This document shows positions 33,548 through 42,180 of a stretch of 64,000 bases of DNA, in pieces. Location: contig NZ_JAAOEN010000020.1 in the NCBI RefSeq assembly GCF_011320225.1, positions 1 through 64,000 of the forward strand, read 5' to 3'. Source of the stretch: Phytoactinopolyspora limicola (GTDB lineage: Bacteria > Actinomycetota > Actinomycetes > Jiangellales > Jiangellaceae). A program made the position numbers and the translations under genes. The notes beneath the pieces are model-generated. The model ran no database searches. It was not told the origin of the DNA and saw nothing but the letters and a program-made list of their open reading frames with translations. Each line of letters begins with the position of its first letter. Within the stretch, counting starts at the first letter, position 1.

Positions 33548-34810
33548 TCAGCTGAGCTCACCGAGCAGGTCGTCGAGGATGTCGTCGAGACGGTCGAGAT
33601 GTGCGCGGATCCATGGCAGTTCGGTTGGCTCCGGTGCGGCGAGTGCGGCCAGCCGTTCGTCGTCGGTGTGGCCGTACAGCATGCTGGTGGCCAGGCGCAG
33701 CCGCAGTGCCTTGTCACCGCCCTCGAACTCGCTGGCCGCGACGGTGCCCATCCCGTAGTGCTGTAGGAGGTGGGCGCTCAGTTCTGGGCCGGTGGTCACG
33801 TCACGGTTGGCGAGGCGAGGAGCGAGCGGTTCGAAATCCGGGTAGACGTAGAAGGCGGCGCGCGGTGTCGGCACAGTTGCCCCGGCCGCCGTGAGCCGGC
33901 CGGCGACCGCCCTTGCGACACTGCCGTGGAGCCGGCGGCTGTGCTGGATCCGTTCGGTCAGCTCCGGTGGCTCGGTGAGGGCATACGTGGCGGCGTGTTG
34001 GATCGGTGCGGCCGGACTGGACCAGATCTCGCTCGCTACGCCCACCACGGCTGCTAATAGGGCACGCCCGGCCGGGCCGTCAGGGAAGCGGGCCAGGCCC
34101 ATTCGCCAGCCGCCGAGGGCCAGGTTCTTGCTGAGGCCGGTGGTGACCACCGTGCGCTCTGGTGCGAACTCGGCCGGGCTGTGGACGACGGTATCGGGGT
34201 CGTGGACCAGATCGCGGTAGATCTCGTCGGAGATGATGACGAGATCTAGCTGGCGTGCGACCTCGGCGAGTCGCTGGACGGTGGCCAAGGACGGCACCGT
34301 GCCCGTGGGGTTGTCGGGGGTGGTGACAACGACTGCTCGCACAGTGCGGCCGAGCCGCCGGGCCTGCACCACCGTCGTCTCCAGGAGATCCGGCTGGGGA
34401 ACGCCACCCTCGCCGGGTGCCACGGGCACGTGGAGGGGTGTATGGCCGGTGAGCTGGGCCTGGGTGGCGTAGCTCACCCAACTGGGCGCCGCGACGACGA
34501 CGTCGCCCCCGACGCTGTGTAGGAGGCTGTAGAGCAGTGGTTTGCTGCCCGGCCCGGCAACGACGGCGTCCGGATCGGTGGGCAGCCCCCGCCGCGCCCA
34601 GTAGCCGGCGGCGGCATCGCGGAGCCCGGCCAGCCCGGCTACCGGGCCATAGCCGTTGCGGTGTCCCTCGGTGGCGAGCGCGTCGCGTAGACCTGGGTGT
34701 ACTGGAAGGCCGGCTTCGCCGAAGCCGAGAGGGAGGACGGGAAGGCCGGCTCGCTGCCGCTCGGTCAGTGCTTCGTTGATGGCCAGTGTCGCCGAGACCG
34801 GGACGGACAT
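33548..34810 (-). CDS. Aminotransferase class I/II (PLP-dependent)
   Basis: A 420-residue cytoplasmic enzyme of fold type I. Marks are TPDNPTGTVPS, IISDEIYRDL (Asp and Tyr contacting PLP), TTGLSKNLALGGWRMG with the Schiff-base Lys, and LRLRLATS near the C-terminus with a substrate-binding Arg. GGAGC precedes the ATG at 34810. It faces a LysR gene whose operator-like palindrome lies just before that gene. The amino donor cannot be predicted; aspartate/aromatic types share these marks. Confidence 0.9.
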   Translation of the reverse strand: MSVPVSATLAINEALTERQRAGLPVLPLGFGEAGLPVHPGLRDALATEGHRNGYGPVAGLAGLRDAAAGYWARRGLPTDPDAVVAGPGSKPLLYSLLHSVGGDVVVAAPSWVSYATQAQLTGHTPLHVPVAPGEGGVPQPDLLETTVVQARRLGRTVRAVVVTTPDNPTGTVPSLATVQRLAEVARQLDLVIISDEIYRDLVHDPDTVVHSPAEFAPERTVVTTGLSKNLALGGWRMGLARFPDGPAGRALLAAVVGVASEIWSSPAAPIQHAATYALTEPPELTERIQHSRRLHGSVARAVAGRLTAAGATVPTPRAAFYVYPDFEPLAPRLANRDVTTGPELSAHLLQHYGMGTVAASEFEGGDKALRLRLATSMLYGHTDDERLAALAAPEPTELPWIRAHLDRLDDILDDLLGELS

Positions 34811-34925
34811 GAAATGTGCTCCATTTGATGGCATGTGTTCTTGTTGTCTGGGCTGTTCAAGCCCTCTGCCATCCAGCATGAATGTATCTGAGCATCGAAA
34901 CAAGCGAATGTTTTTTGGGTATAGA

Positions 34926-34940
34926 ATAAGCTCAACTTAT
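34926..34940. promoter_or_regulatory. LysR-type palindrome overlapping lysR start
   Basis: ATAAG-CTCAA-CTTAT, 5-5-5 spacing, matches the T-N11-A pattern bound by LysR proteins. Its right half overlaps the ATG (34939-34941) of the LysR gene, which suggests tight autorepression. The gene probably has a very short leader. Confidence 0.6.
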
Positions 34941-35889
34941 GCTCGATATGCACCGTCTCCTGGTCTTGCGCGAGTTCGCCCGGCACGGCACTATCGCGGC
35001 CACTGCCCACACGCTCGGCTATACCGCCTCCGCGGTGTCGCAGCAGCTGTCCACTCTCGAACGGGAAGTGGGCACCCCCTTGCTCGACCGAAGCGCCCGC
35101 AGCGCGGAGCTCACCGACGCCGGCCGGCTGCTGGTCGAGCATGCCGAGAAGATCCTGTCCGTCGTCGAGGCGGCAGAGGCCGCCTTGGCCGCAAGTGCGG
35201 GTGATGTGTCCGGGCAGGTGACCGTCACTGCCTTCCCGACCGCTGCGGTCGCCTTCGCACCGAAGCTGGCTGCCGGCGTGCGGCCGTATCGTCGGCTGCA
35301 ACTGGTCCTGCGCCAGGCGGCCGGTGCGGAGGGGTTGCGTCGGGTCAGCGCCGGCGATGCCGATGTCGCCATCGTCGAACGCTGGTCAGGAGGGGTTCCG
35401 GACACCCAGGGTGGTCGCCTGCAGCATTACCACCTGCTGCGCGACCCGATGGTGTTGGCAGTGCCCAAACGGCATCCCATGGCCGATCCGGCGCAACCGG
35501 TTGAACTGGCTGACCTGCTGGCCGACGTGTGGATCGTCGCCCCGAACGGCGAGCCATCCCGCGAGGGTGTCGAACGTCTGCTCGCCCCGGCTGGTGGTGC
35601 ACCGGCGGCGGCGTGGGAGTTCGAGGGCCAGGGCACCATCCTCAGCCTCGTGGCGCGGGGTATGGGCATCGCGGCGGTGCCGTCGTTGGTCCTCACACTT
35701 GGTACCGCCGGAGTGCGATTCCGGCGGGTTCCCGACGACGCGCCGGTCCGCGAGATCTACGCCGTGGCCCGCACCGCCAGCCTGCGCCGCCCGTCGGTCG
35801 CGTTCACGCTTCACGTGCTCACCGGTGCCGCCCAGAAGGTCCAGCAGGAACTCGGGTCGCTGCTGGGGGCGGTACGAGACGCGAGCTGA
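34939..35889 (+). CDS. LysR-family transcriptional regulator
   Basis: A 316-residue regulator. HTH about 5-65 (LLVLREFARHGTIAATAHTLGYTASAVSQQLSTLE) and a periplasmic-binding-like effector domain. It diverges from the aminotransferase gene and probably regulates it along with itself. The ATG at 34939 lies within the palindrome; the ATG at 34948 (MHRLL) is an alternative start that would free the operator. Confidence 0.92.
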   Translation: MLDMHRLLVLREFARHGTIAATAHTLGYTASAVSQQLSTLEREVGTPLLDRSARSAELTDAGRLLVEHAEKILSVVEAAEAALAASAGDVSGQVTVTAFPTAAVAFAPKLAAGVRPYRRLQLVLRQAAGAEGLRRVSAGDADVAIVERWSGGVPDTQGGRLQHYHLLRDPMVLAVPKRHPMADPAQPVELADLLADVWIVAPNGEPSREGVERLLAPAGGAPAAAWEFEGQGTILSLVARGMGIAAVPSLVLTLGTAGVRFRRVPDDAPVREIYAVARTASLRRPSVAFTLHVLTGAAQKVQQELGSLLGAVRDAS

Positions 35890-35970
35890 CGTGGCCGGGG
35901 CACCGTCGGCTCGGACGAGTACATGCGAGCTCCTGGCGACGGGTAGTACAAAGGAAGGAGGGGTGAAGCG

Positions 35971-36954
35971 ATGGCCATGGTGAATGGGCACGGTAACGGC
36001 GGCGCGGCACGGCGCAGCGAGCCTCGCGACCGCGACGAAGATTACGATCTCGTCGGTCAGTACCTCAAGCAGATCGCCGGTACGTCTCTACTCTCGGCCG
36101 AGCAGGAGGTCGAGCTGGCGAAGCGGATCGAGGCCGGCGTGTACGCCCTTCACCTGTTGGACGACACAGCCGGCGACACACCACCATCGCATCCGCGCGA
36201 CCACCTATTAGCGATCGTGCGCGATGGTGAGGACGCCAAGGACCACATGATCCGAGCCAACCTCAGGTTGGTGGTGTCCGCCGCACGCAAGTTCTACCGG
36301 AACTCCGGGCTGTCCTTCCTCGACGTGGTTCAGGACGGCAACCTTGGCCTGATCCGCGCCGTCGAGAAGTTCGACTACGCCAAGGGATACAAGTTCTCCA
36401 CCTACGCCATGTGGTGGATCCGGCAGGCCATCGAGCGCGGCCGCACCGAGAAGGCCCGCAGCATCCGACTGCCTGCGTATCAGGTCGAAGCCATTTCCAA
36501 GCTCGGCCGTGCCGAGCGCAAACTCACCCTCAGCCTCGGCCGGTCCCCGACCGTCGACGAGATCGCCGTGGAGGCCGACATGTCCCCCGAGCGGGTGGAT
36601 CAGCTGCGTGAGCTGTCCAAAGACGTGATCAGTCTGGACATGCCCGTGGGCGACGACGGCCACGCCAACGTGGGTGACCTCATCGAAGACACCGAGGTGT
36701 TACAGGCCCCGGACGTCGCCGAGTTCCGGGCCCTCGGTGAGGAGTTGAGGGCGCTCGTCGACACCTTGGCCCCACGCGAAGCCATGATCATCACCCTGCG
36801 ATACGGGCTGCACGACGGCCGGCAGCATTCCCTCCAAGAAGTGGGTGAACGGGTCGGCCTCACCAAGGAGCGGGTCCGGCAGCTGGAGAAGCAGGCTCTC
36901 GCGGTGCTGCGTGATCCGGCCCGGAACCAGCCACTACTGGAGTGGGCCGGTTGA
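35971..36954 (+). CDS. Group-2 sigma-70 factor (SigB/HrdD-like)
   Basis: A 327-residue RNA polymerase sigma factor. Region 1.2 DLVGQYLKQIAGTSLLSAEQ, region 2 (NLRLVVSAARKFY; DGNLGLIRAVEKFDYAKG; YKFSTYAMWWIRQAI), region 3 and region 4 (LQEVGERVGLTKERVRQLEK). The long acidic region 1.1 of primary sigma factors is absent, so this is a non-essential stationary-phase or stress factor. AAGGAAGGAGG is a strong ribosome binding site before the ATG at 35971. No anti-sigma gene is adjacent. Confidence 0.94.
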   Translation: MAMVNGHGNGGAARRSEPRDRDEDYDLVGQYLKQIAGTSLLSAEQEVELAKRIEAGVYALHLLDDTAGDTPPSHPRDHLLAIVRDGEDAKDHMIRANLRLVVSAARKFYRNSGLSFLDVVQDGNLGLIRAVEKFDYAKGYKFSTYAMWWIRQAIERGRTEKARSIRLPAYQVEAISKLGRAERKLTLSLGRSPTVDEIAVEADMSPERVDQLRELSKDVISLDMPVGDDGHANVGDLIEDTEVLQAPDVAEFRALGEELRALVDTLAPREAMIITLRYGLHDGRQHSLQEVGERVGLTKERVRQLEKQALAVLRDPARNQPLLEWAG

Positions 36955-36985
36955 GAATTCGCGTATGCCGGGAGACCGCCGACCC

Positions 36986-37017
36986 GGTGATAACGACGTG
37001 AATCCGGCAACGATCAC
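36986..37017. repeat. Degenerate P-family palindrome, copy 4
   Basis: The right arm CCGGCAACGATCAC (37004-37017) is intact, but the left side GGTGATAACGAC has drifted. The ancestral stop codon of the broken yjbQ (tca at 37014-37016) is within the right arm. Confidence 0.55.
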
Positions 37018-37415
37018 GCCGCCAGGAAGGAGAGCCGGAGCTGCCGGTCCTGGTTGTCGACGTTGGAGTCGACGAACACCACACTCTGCCAGGTGCCGAG
37101 CGTAGGCTCACCTCAGAGCACCGGAACCGACAACGACGGGGCGATGAACGCCGGCAACACGTGGTCGCGGCCGTGACCCGGGCTACCGTGCTGGTGTTGG
37201 TAGATGTCCTCGCGCGGTAGTAGCCGGTCGATGGTGTCGGCGAGGTCTGGCTCGCTGCCCGCACCGGTCTCCATGATGGCGAGGCCGGCCGTCGCATGTG
37301 GCACGAACGCGTGACACAACCCGTCCCCGCGGCCGGCGCAGAACCGGCGCAGCATGCCAGTGACGTCGGTGACGAGTTCGGTCCCGGTGCGCAGTTCGAT
37401 GAGTGTGCTGTCCAT
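37014..37415 (-). pseudogene. yjbQ: YjbQ-family (UPF0047) gene with in-frame stop
   Basis: The frame encodes a 133-residue UPF0047 protein, the usual length, but a TGA at 37113-37115 interrupts it after residue 100. Before the stop: CHAFVPHATAGLAIMETG and HVLPAFIAPSLSVPVL. After it, still in frame: GEPTLGTWQSVVFVDSNVDN and a normal C-terminus ending at 37014. A single C-to-T change in a CGA codon would explain it. YjbQ proteins are small enzymes with thiamin-phosphate-synthase-like activity in vitro, role uncertain. Sequencing error is the alternative. Confidence 0.75.
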
Positions 37416-37546
37416 ACGTCCATTTTGCGTCCGCCAGGGGCAGGTCCGGGACGAGATCAGGGCTATCCCCGAGGCGCATTGGCCCGTCGGGAACCGACGA
37501 TGGAAACCAGAGGGCGAGTGGTCCTCCAGCGATGAGAGGGAGAACG

Positions 37547-37726
37547 ATGTCTACAGGTACCAAGCTCCTCATCGGAGCCGGTGGTGTGCTGCTGGCCTGG
37601 TGGTTGCTGCCCACGTGGTTCATTCTCTTGGTGTTGGTCGGCGTGCCCGTTGCCGGGTACCTGATGCTCGACAGCTCCCAGCGTCGCCGGCTGACAGGCA
37701 GGTCGAACCGTCGACTCAGCAGCTGA
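37547..37726 (+). CDS. Small membrane protein
   Basis: A 59-residue protein with a strongly hydrophobic core (LIGAGGVLLAWWLLPTWF and ILLVLVGVPVAGYLML), enough for two short membrane helices, and a basic C-terminus SQRRRLTGRSNRRLSS. GAGGGAG lies at a good distance before the ATG at 37547. No family is recognised. It precedes the PopT-like gene by 69 bases on the same strand. Confidence 0.6.
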   Translation: MSTGTKLLIGAGGVLLAWWLLPTWFILLVLVGVPVAGYLMLDSSQRRRLTGRSNRRLSS

Positions 37727-37795
37727 TGCCGGATGGTCTCGTTGTGCCGAATCCCGGTTCGGAGGGTGCGGCGAACCGCGGGGTAAGGTTCGTCG

Positions 37796-38779
37796 GTGCC
37801 CAATGACGTGAGAGCGCACGGTGCCGGACCGCGGCATCGGCGCGAACCCCGGCCCAACACCTGGCTGTCACGCGGCGTCGACGTAGCCCGCGGTGCGTTG
37901 ATCGGCACGGTGGAGACCGTCCCCGGCGTGAGCGGGGGCACGGTGGCGCTCGTGGTGGGTGTCTACGAAACGATCATTACCTCCGCCGGTCACGTCCTCT
38001 CCGGGCTGCGGCTGGCTCTTGCCGACCTGCCCCGCGGACGGGGCGGTGGTAGAGCCCGCGAAGAGTTCGCCCGGGTCGAGTGGCACGTCATCGTTCCGCT
38101 TCTGATCGGGATGTTCGCGGCACTGGTGGTCATGGCCCGGCTGATCGAAGGATGGGTTGAGGACAACCCCGTACAGAGCCGCGGGCTGTTCTTCGGCCTG
38201 GTGCTGGCGTCGCTGGCGGTGCCGTTCTCATTGGCCAGCCGGGCGCCGCGGTCGCCAGACGGGACATCCGGGCCGTGGAGCTGGCGCGAGATCGCGGTGG
38301 CGGCCGGCGCCGGAATCGTGGCGTTCGTCGTGGTGAGTCTGCCACCGGGACAGGTCGAGCCAGATCCACCGTTCGTGCTGCTGGCAGCGGCGTTGGCGGT
38401 GTCCGCCCTGGTGTTGCCCGGCCTCTCCGGTTCGTTCATCCTGCTGACGTTCGGACTGTATGAGGACACCTTGTCCGCGGTGAACGAACGCGACTTCGGT
38501 TATTTGGGGGTCTTCATGCTCGGCGCCGCGCTCGGGCTGGCGTCGTTCGTCAAACTCCTACAGTGGCTGTTGGAGAATCACCGGCGGCTCACCCTCGTGG
38601 TGCTCACCGGGGTGATGGCCGGGTGTTTGCGGGCGTTGTGGCCATGGCAGGACGAGGACCGAACCCTCCTCGCCCCGGGAGACCACCTCGGCGCAGCCGT
38701 TGGCCTCGCCGCGCTGGGATTCGCGGTTGTCGCCGCGTTCGTCGTCGTCGAGCGCCGTTGGGCGCGTCGCGCCGGCTGA
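37796..38779 (+). CDS. DUF368 membrane protein (PopT-type polyprenyl-phosphate transporter)
   Basis: A 327-residue membrane protein with eight or more helices. Family marks are GALIGTVETVPGVSGGTVALVVGVYE, NPVQSRGLFFGLVLASL and VLPGLSGSFILLTFGLYE, the last two forming an internal repeat with the first. DUF368 proteins include PopT, which flips undecaprenyl phosphate back across the membrane so that the carrier lipid is reused in cell-wall synthesis. The start is a GTG at 37796. Confidence 0.9.
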   Translation: MPNDVRAHGAGPRHRREPRPNTWLSRGVDVARGALIGTVETVPGVSGGTVALVVGVYETIITSAGHVLSGLRLALADLPRGRGGGRAREEFARVEWHVIVPLLIGMFAALVVMARLIEGWVEDNPVQSRGLFFGLVLASLAVPFSLASRAPRSPDGTSGPWSWREIAVAAGAGIVAFVVVSLPPGQVEPDPPFVLLAAALAVSALVLPGLSGSFILLTFGLYEDTLSAVNERDFGYLGVFMLGAALGLASFVKLLQWLLENHRRLTLVVLTGVMAGCLRALWPWQDEDRTLLAPGDHLGAAVGLAALGFAVVAAFVVVERRWARRAG

Positions 38780-38814
38780 AGCTGGACTGCGGCCGGCGCG
38801 CTCAGGTCGCGGGG

Positions 38815-39075
38815 TCAGCGGGGGCCGCGTCCACCCTCGGTATAGGGCAGCAGCGCCATCTCACGAGCGTTCTTGATCGCCCGCGCCACCTCACGTTGTT
38901 GCTGCGGGGTGAGACCTGTGACTCGCCGGGAGCGGATCTTGCCGCGGTCGGAGATGAAGGTGCGCAGGAGGTTGACGTCCTTGTAGTCGACATACGTGAT
39001 GCCGGCCGCGTCGAGCGGATTCTTCCGCTTACGAGCGGACCGCTTGTCGGGTTTGATCTGCTTGCGGTTGGCCAT
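38815..39075 (-). CDS. rpsR2: Ribosomal protein S18 paralog, cysteine-free
   Basis: An 86-residue S18 with the usual core ([51 protein letters not shown]). It contains no cysteine, whereas zinc-binding S18 proteins carry CxxC. It stands alone instead of with rpsF, ssb and rplI, where the housekeeping copy lies. Both facts fit the zinc-independent paralog made under zinc starvation. A 7-1-7 Zur-like palindrome is 69 bases upstream of the start. The start ATG at 39075 lacks a strong ribosome binding site. Confidence 0.9.
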   Translation of the reverse strand: MANRKQIKPDKRSARKRKNPLDAAGITYVDYKDVNLLRTFISDRGKIRSRRVTGLTPQQQREVARAIKNAREMALLPYTEGGRGPR

Positions 39076-39143
39076 GTTGTGAGTTCCTCGTGGAGGTCGG
39101 GTACGGGTGCTTCGGCACAGACAGAGTCGAATTCTAGGCTGAA

Positions 39144-39158
39144 TGAGAACAGCTCTCA
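39144..39158. promoter_or_regulatory. Zur-like box upstream of rpsR2
   Basis: TGAGAAC-A-GCTCTCA is a 7-1-7 inverted repeat with one mismatched pair. Actinobacterial Zur boxes have the same layout (related to TGAAAAT-C-ATTTTCA). The box lies 69 bases before the S18 start, in the promoter. Match is by layout and outer bases, not by full consensus. Confidence 0.55.
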
Positions 39159-39290
39159 ACTGGCGGGTGTGGAGCTGCTCAATGGTGACGTATGCGGGTG
39201 CCTGCGGCTCGCCTCACGAGTATCCCACCGATGCCGGCCGGTTGCCAGGTGTAGCTGGAGTGCGGTGATGCAAGGTGAAGTGACCCCTCC

Positions 39291-39356
39291 CGTCCCCATG
39301 ATCATGAACACTTTTCCGGGTTATCACCCGGAAAAGTGTTCATGATCATGGGGACG
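39291..39356. repeat. Q-family intergenic palindrome, copy 3
   Basis: Perfect 31-base arms (39291-39321 and 39326-39356), extendable by two more pairs, around the loop TATC. Outer sequence CGTCCCCATGATCATG; inner stem AACACTTTTCCGGGT, one base different from copy 2 with the complementary change in the other arm. Confidence 0.92.
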
Positions 39357-39455
39357 GGGGCATGGGGGTCGATGAAGGTGGACCTGGATCGTGTCGCTTC
39401 CATCTGGGCCTTCAGGTCGTCCGGTGCGCCGGCGGCGGCGACGGTACCCTCGGAG

Positions 39456-39543
39456 GGTGATCGTTGCTGGCTGCGCGCGCTCTAGCCAGCCGATATGGGG
39501 TGGATTACCGGTTTGTGGCGACGCAAAAGCGGCAACGATCACC
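39456..39543. repeat. P-family intergenic palindrome, copy 3 (imperfect)
   Basis: Outer arms GGTGATCGTTGCTGG (39456-39470) and GCGGCAACGATCACC (39529-39543) pair with interruptions; the interior has drifted further. It lies 100 bases right of Q copy 3, repeating the P/Q pairing seen at 6849-7058. Confidence 0.65.
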
Positions 39544-39564
39544 GGGCACACGTCAGGTCGAGAG

Positions 39565-40284
39565 CTACGTCCGGCCGTTGGTCGTCAGCGACGCCAGGAG
39601 AGACACGTTCTTGCTCGTGATACCTGTGACGCCGAGCCGGAGAGCGTCGTCCAGATCTCCTTGGGTGTCGACTGGCCACGTGATGACGTGACGGACGCGG
39701 CGGCGCAGCTCGGCGACGATGGCCGGCGAAAGCAGAGTGCGGTGAACCGAGCATCCGAAGATGGACTGTTGGTTCGGCCAGGCGTCCGGCCCCTTGCGGA
39801 TGAGTCCCCGTAACCGCTCCACCATTGGCCAGCTACCGGCGGACAGAATCGGTCGGATATCCGGGAGGTCGGCGAACGATTTGAACATCCACCAGTGCGG
39901 AGTGGAGATGGCCACCGGAACCCCTGCGGCGTGTTCCTGCAGCACGCGGGCTACCGCTGGGCCGAGGCCCAGGCGTACGCCCTTGAGATCCAGCATGAGG
40001 CGGTGCCGGTCGGGGCCCAGCTGGTCGAGGACCTCGGCCAGGGTGGGCACCGGGGTGTCATGCCGGTTCATCACCTCACCGGGCTCCCAGAGGAGCTGCC
40101 GCCCCAACGTCTTGGCGTGCCGCACCTCCGGTACCCCTTTGAAGTAGCGGACGTCGGCTTCGACGAGGTCCACGCCGGCTTCGAGCGCCGTACGCAGGGC
40201 GTCCGTAACGTTGCCGGCACGGTGGGCTACGGTGAGCAACGGACGATCACCGCGGCCACCGTGCGAATCACCGTTTGTGGTCAT
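39565..40284 (-). CDS. Glycerophosphodiester phosphodiesterase-like protein
   Basis: A 239-residue TIM-barrel protein. VAHRAGNVTDALRTALEAG followed by VDLVEADVRYFKGVPEVRHAKTLG matches the GDPD start, but the usual PENT motif is replaced by NVTDA and the catalytic HD pair reads RHAKT. The later LMLDLKG is conserved. The protein is short and may have altered activity. No signal peptide, so cytoplasmic. GAGG precedes the ATG at 40284. Confidence 0.75.
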   Translation of the reverse strand: MTTNGDSHGGRGDRPLLTVAHRAGNVTDALRTALEAGVDLVEADVRYFKGVPEVRHAKTLGRQLLWEPGEVMNRHDTPVPTLAEVLDQLGPDRHRLMLDLKGVRLGLGPAVARVLQEHAAGVPVAISTPHWWMFKSFADLPDIRPILSAGSWPMVERLRGLIRKGPDAWPNQQSIFGCSVHRTLLSPAIVAELRRRVRHVITWPVDTQGDLDDALRLGVTGITSKNVSLLASLTTNGRT

Positions 40285-40370
40285 GGGGGCCTCAGGGTCG
40301 GTTCGATTGCTGTTCTCCACCCATTATGAACCTCGTCACCCGTTGCTCAACTTCTCTGTGCGAGGAATCG

Positions 40371-41078
40371 TCAAGAATCCGTGTCGAGGGTGGCCGTGGA
40401 CCAGACCGTGCCATCGTCGGCTACCAACTCGACGGAGACGGCAGGGGCGGCAGGGGCCGGCATGACCCACATCGCGCCATCGTCGGGCACCGGCCATTCG
40501 CCCAGCGTCACCGCACTTCCGTCGGCAAGCCGCAGCCGGCACTCGTAAGACGTCCCTTCGATCCCGCCCCCCGCCGCCACCACCACGACACGTTGGTCGC
40601 CGACGTAGCTCACGGCGGCCATCCCGACAACCTCGTCGTCCGCGGTTGTCAGTGCCGCCCCGGGCATCGACGCCGTGGGCTGATCCGGACCATGGCCGTT
40701 CCAGGGTTGATTCCAGGCCGCGACGCTGCCGGCACCGATCAGGACGCCGAGGATTACCGCCGCAACCAGGATCCCGGTCCGTCGGACCCGCCCGTCCGCG
40801 CCGTCGTGAGCACCGCGGCGCCGCGCGGGCGCTGCCGACGCCTCGGGGTCCGGAGTGATTCCCAGCGCGGTGAGGACGGTCTGATCGAATCCTGGTCGCG
40901 GCTGAAGCACCGGCGCGGCGGGCAGGCTCTGATCTATGGTCCTGGCCGCGACGTCGTAGGTGTCCCGGCAGGAGGCGCAGCCGGTCAGGTGCTCGACGAG
41001 CGCATCATGATCCGGTTCCGCGGAGTCTCCGAGGGCGAGATCGATGAGCATGTCCTCGGTGGGATGCTGCTCAGTCAT
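40371..41078 (-). CDS. Anti-sigma factor with zinc-finger domain
   Basis: A 235-residue membrane protein. N-terminal anti-sigma zinc-finger motif H30-x3-C34-x2-C37 (VEHLTGCASCRDTYD), one membrane helix at about 100-120 (ILVAAVILGVLIGAGSVAAW) and an extracytoplasmic beta-rich domain. Its start overlaps the end of the ECF sigma gene by 8 bases, so the two are co-translated. It would hold that sigma factor inactive until an envelope or redox signal arrives. Confidence 0.9.
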   Translation of the reverse strand: MTEQHPTEDMLIDLALGDSAEPDHDALVEHLTGCASCRDTYDVAARTIDQSLPAAPVLQPRPGFDQTVLTALGITPDPEASAAPARRRGAHDGADGRVRRTGILVAAVILGVLIGAGSVAAWNQPWNGHGPDQPTASMPGAALTTADDEVVGMAAVSYVGDQRVVVVAAGGGIEGTSYECRLRLADGSAVTLGEWPVPDDGAMWVMPAPAAPAVSVELVADDGTVWSTATLDTDS

Positions 41079-41646
41079 GGTGTTCCTCCGAGCTCATCAG
41101 GCCCCTCAGACGCTGTAAGCCGGCCCGAATGCGGGTTTTCGCGGTGCCCAGTGGGATGTTCTCGTACTCGCTGACCTGGGCAGCTGTGCAGCCCCCGAGG
41201 ACCGCCAGAACGACGGCCCGGGCCTGGTCGGGGGAGAGTGCCCGGAGCCGCTCGATGGCCCGCTCGGCCTCGACGCGGTGCAAGGTGGACATCGCTGGGT
41301 CTGGGGCGCGTAGGGAGTCGTGGATGAGCCGCTCCAGGGCTTCGTCGTCGGTGGGTGTGTTCCGCCGCACGCGGACGGCGTCGATCGCGGCGTTCCGGGT
41401 GATAGTGAGCAGCCAGGTGAGGGCGGATGCCCGCCGGGGATCGTAGGTCCGCGCGGCCCGCCAGGCCCGGAGGAAGACCTCTTGGCTGACATCTTCGGCC
41501 AGGTTCGGATCTCTGGTGATGGAGACGGCCAAGCCGAACACCGCACCCTGGAATCGGCGTACGAACGCCGCCGCCGCGGGATGGTCGCCGAGAGCGAGGC
41601 CTTCCACCAGCGCGGCATCGGAGGCGCGATCGGCGTGGGTGAACAT
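41071..41646 (-). CDS. ECF-type RNA polymerase sigma factor
   Basis: A 191-residue sigma factor with region 2 (AAAAFVRRFQGAVFGLAVSI; DVSQEVFLRAWRAARTYDPRRASALTWLLTITRN) and region 4 (LSPDQARAVVLAVLGGCTAAQVSEYENIPLGTAKTRIRAGLQRLR). The ATG at 41646 begins at the family boundary; a longer in-frame start at 41856 adds unrelated sequence. Partner of the overlapping anti-sigma gene. The promoter it recognises is not visible. Confidence 0.92.
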   Translation of the reverse strand: MFTHADRASDAALVEGLALGDHPAAAAFVRRFQGAVFGLAVSITRDPNLAEDVSQEVFLRAWRAARTYDPRRASALTWLLTITRNAAIDAVRVRRNTPTDDEALERLIHDSLRAPDPAMSTLHRVEAERAIERLRALSPDQARAVVLAVLGGCTAAQVSEYENIPLGTAKTRIRAGLQRLRGLMSSEEHHD

Positions 41647-42058
41647 TCGCACATTCGAGGATACGTCCGGCGAGCGCCGAGAGATTGCCCACACCAGCGA
41701 TGATCGAACCGCAATTCCCATCCATCGACGGTGTGTGCTGAGCCCGATCCTGATGCCGTTCGAGAGGCGCACTGGGGCCGCGAGTGGAATACCCGTGGAA
41801 GTGCGACCAGCGCCGTGGCTATTGATCATGTTCTTGTTGTTTACCGGCTTCTGCATTGGGCTGGTGTGGAAGCTTCATTTCGGGAGGGCGTTCTCCGGAA
41901 GCTTTTTACGCGCGCAGAAGGCAAGTGGGAAGACTTTGCCGATTTGCCCGATTGAACTCGTTCACATAACGGATCAATATCGTTTGTGAAACGAATGCTG
42001 GATGGGCGGAATGTGCCAAGGAATCGGGCCCAAATGATACCGCGACACGAGGTGAGCA
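41647..42058. other. Gene-free spacer with lower G+C
   Basis: No gene is supported between the sigma factor start and the hairpin at 42059. The part at about 41815-41990 is distinctly richer in A+T than its surroundings and has an imperfect inverted repeat (CGTTCACA at 41960-41967, TTGTGAAACG at 41984-41993). It may contain the sigma operon promoter or a remnant of transferred DNA. Confidence 0.4.
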
Positions 42059-42095
42059 GAACGCCCCCTGTCGCGAGATGCGAGAGGGGGCGTTC
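42059..42095. terminator. GC-rich hairpin downstream of cold-shock gene
   Basis: Perfect 11-base arms GAACGCCCCCT (42059-42069) and AGGGGGCGTTC (42085-42095), 15-base loop, 86 bases past the cold-shock stop. No T-run follows on either strand, so termination would not be of the classic kind. Confidence 0.5.
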
Positions 42096-42180
42096 CTCGT
42101 GTGGACTTACAGTGGCGAACGGCGGGTTGGCAGTCTACCGACGGCGACGTGCACCCAGCGCGGCCACCGAGAACGTCGGA

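Larger units (their letters stand above)
39159..39564. other. Repeat-filled spacer between rpsR2 and GDPD gene
   Basis: No gene is supported here. The spacer holds Q-family copy 3 (39291-39356) and the imperfect P-family copy 3 (39456-39543). Both neighbours of the spacer are leftward genes. Confidence 0.6.

Noticed and set aside
39458-39543. A new palindrome family distinct from P.
   Set aside because: Outer arms match GGTGATCGTTG and CAACGATCACC of the P copies; the interior has merely drifted.
41815-41990. A small gene in the AT-richer spacer.
   Set aside because: No frame has both a start with a ribosome binding site and a plausible protein. It may be promoter or remnant DNA.
42059-42095. 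A classic intrinsic terminator.
   Set aside because: The stem is strong, but no T-run follows on either strand, so I list it only as a hairpin with moderate confidence.
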